Assembly: GCA_030609245.1 (NCBI GenBank)
Contig: JAUWCP010000137.1
Span: 1 to 6,513 of the forward strand
DNA: 6,513 nucleotides
Direction: 5' to 3'
Source: Hyphomicrobium sp.
Lineage (GTDB): Bacteria > Pseudomonadota > Alphaproteobacteria > Rhizobiales > Hyphomicrobiaceae
The position numbers and the translations under genes were made by a program. The first letter of the stretch is position 1. Each line of letters begins with the position of its first letter. Under the pieces are notes generated by a model. That model saw only the letters and a list, made by a program, of their open reading frames with translations, made no database searches and had not been told where the DNA came from. Of the stretch, positions 5,712 through 6,513 are shown piece after piece.

Positions 5712-6293
5712 ATGGACACGCCATGGCCCGCACTGGTGCGGCGTCTACGTTTTATTTCAAACCTCAAACAGGCTGATCTGGCAGACCTGCTCGGCGTGGA
5801 ACAGGGGACGGTTTCGCGCTGGGAGCGCGCCACCTATGTCCCCGACATACCCGTCCAGAGGCGCATCCGCGACATGCTGCACAGATTAGAGCCCGCCATT
5901 CCGCCCGCTGCTATTGAGGTCATGCCCATACGCGCGCTTTTATACTGTAGCCAAACAATGGGCTTGGTCTGCTCCGTATCTGAAATCGTGGCCCGAGAGC
6001 ACGGGTTTTCTGCCCACGAGATGCGCTACAAGAACATCGCCCCCATGTGGCCGGAGTCTGTGCGCGAGATGCACGAAAGGCTGGATGCCATGGATGCTTG
6101 GCGCTCCGGTGACGTGGTGCTGGTGCGTGCCAAAATTTTCCGCATCAACAATGAGTGGTGCGATACCACCGCCATCCCGGTGGCCGGTTCTGGCCTCGTC
6201 TTATTCACGGCAGGTCTGTCCCAGACCCCGCCCGCCATCGACACGAGCCAATGCGAGCTCACCGTCGTCACCAAGGACGAGATGGTCGCCTGA
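5712..6293 (+). CDS. XRE-family transcriptional regulator with C-terminal sensory-like domain
   Basis: A 193-residue cytoplasmic DNA-binding protein. Residues 6-60 form a Cro/CI-type helix-turn-helix: LVRRLRFISNLKQADLADLL is the first part, and VEQGTVSRWERATYVPD holds the recognition helix (about 30-40) with the typical SRWE. A longer C-terminal part (about 70-170) has alternating helices and strands (YCSQTMGLVCSVSEIVAREH, HEMRYKNIAPMWP, VLVRAKIFRINNEW, GLVLFTAGLS) that resembles a small PAS-like sensory domain, though I cannot name the ligand. The ATG at 5712 has GGGAAG six bases upstream (5700-5705). The TGA is at 6291-6293 and the frame is clean throughout. A perfect 16-bp palindrome lies 13 bases after the stop. 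The gene follows a decayed LuxR-type regulator on the same strand, but nothing shows that they were one operon. Confidence 0.85.
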   Translation: MDTPWPALVRRLRFISNLKQADLADLLGVEQGTVSRWERATYVPDIPVQRRIRDMLHRLEPAIPPAAIEVMPIRALLYCSQTMGLVCSVSEIVAREHGFSAHEMRYKNIAPMWPESVREMHERLDAMDAWRSGDVVLVRAKIFRINNEWCDTTAIPVAGSGLVLFTAGLSQTPPAIDTSQCELTVVTKDEMVA

Positions 6294-6306
6294 GCGATAT
6301 TTCGTC

Positions 6307-6322
6307 GGCGCATATATGCGCC
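6307..6322. repeat. Perfect 16-bp palindrome after the XRE gene
   Basis: GGCGCATATATGCGCC is a perfect palindrome without a loop, 13 bases downstream of the regulator stop codon. The shape suits a dimeric regulator's binding site; it could also form a short hairpin. No T-run follows, so it is a weak candidate for a terminator. No second copy was noticed in the window. Confidence 0.7.
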
Positions 6323-6400
6323 TAATGACCCAGCCCCTAATATCTGCTTCAATTCCCCGGCTCGGCAGCGGGATAAACTTTCTTTTGCGATGACAAGAGC

Positions 6401-6442
6401 GAGGACCAATCCCGCTGTTGCTTGAGAAAAGGATTGGTCCTC
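6401..6442. repeat. 12-bp perfect inverted repeat with 18-nt spacer
   Basis: GAGGACCAATCC (6401-6412) and GGATTGGTCCTC (6431-6442) are exact reverse complements, separated by 18 bases. It would form a stable stem-loop in RNA. It lacks a T-run, so it is not a classic terminator. It may be an attenuator-like structure, a protein binding site pair, or part of a mobile element continuing beyond the window. Confidence 0.7.
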
Positions 6443-6492
6443 CACGAAAGATCTGGATCTCCCTCGAAACGATCTACGTGAGCCTCCACGAA
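6439..6492 (+). repeat. 10-bp direct repeat
   Basis: CCTCCACGAA occurs at 6439-6448 and again at 6483-6492, a spacing of 44 bases. The first copy starts within the right arm of the 12-bp inverted repeat. No gene can be called in the last 200 bases of the window; the sequence ends before any downstream gene is clear. Confidence 0.5.
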
Positions 6493-6513
6493 GTCAGTAT
6501 GCTTTGTATGATA

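Noticed and set aside
6464..6480. ATC...GAT spacing near the right end as a possible nod box
   Set aside because: The spacing and flanking bases do not match the NodD-binding consensus.
1..6513. CRISPR array, tRNA or rRNA genes
   Set aside because: No regularly spaced direct repeats and no cloverleaf or rRNA-like segments were seen.

Overview
The window looks like a stretch of a rhizobial alphaproteobacterial chromosome or plasmid, most like Bradyrhizobium or a close relative. This is inferred from three things. The base composition is GC-rich. Three short palindromes (108-135, 3321-3348, 5205-5234) belong to the ATGTCNGC...GCNGACAT type, whose chance translations begin MSA..Q/K..T and which I remember as common between genes in this group. 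The protein families also fit: an LdtD/YcbB-type L,D-transpeptidase, a 2TM-domain protein, a PAS-type LuxR regulator fragment, and an XRE regulator with a long C-terminal domain.

Layout. Positions 1-157 hold no gene, only the first palindrome. Positions 158-527 (minus) carry a decayed gene for an exported, probably beta-barrel, outer-membrane protein, with a good start and signal peptide but a frameshift and an in-frame TGA. Positions 531-869 (minus) hold a doubtful small ORF, and 870-1226 have no convincing gene. Positions 1227-3062 (minus) hold the best gene of the window, a periplasmic L,D-transpeptidase. Positions 3063-3394 are a regulatory and repeat region. Positions 3395-4255 (minus) encode a PAPS-dependent sulfotransferase whose start codon overlaps the stop of an unknown 117-codon ORF (4252-4605) as ATGA. 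Around 4589-4700 is the 5' end of an IS110-type transposase gene, cut off after about 13 codons. Positions 4752-5015 (minus) encode a small two-helix membrane protein. Positions 5064-5342 hold a palindrome and no gene. Positions 5343-5632 (plus) hold an internal piece of a LuxR-type regulator with a frameshift. Positions 5712-6293 (plus) encode an intact XRE-family regulator. The right end (6294-6513) holds a 16-bp perfect palindrome, a 12-bp perfect inverted repeat, a 10-bp direct repeat and a very weak hint of an IS30-type transposase fragment.

The intact genes do not form one pathway. Two act on the cell envelope (L,D-transpeptidase, 2TM protein), one probably modifies a surface or secreted glycan (sulfotransferase), and one is a regulator. 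The rest is debris: two decayed genes, a transposase stub and repeats. This is the texture of an accessory region that has been built up by insertion and deletion. I see no clear new defence or mobile system. The items most worth checking are the sulfotransferase with its coupled unknown ORF, the palindrome family, and the paired palindromes at the right end.
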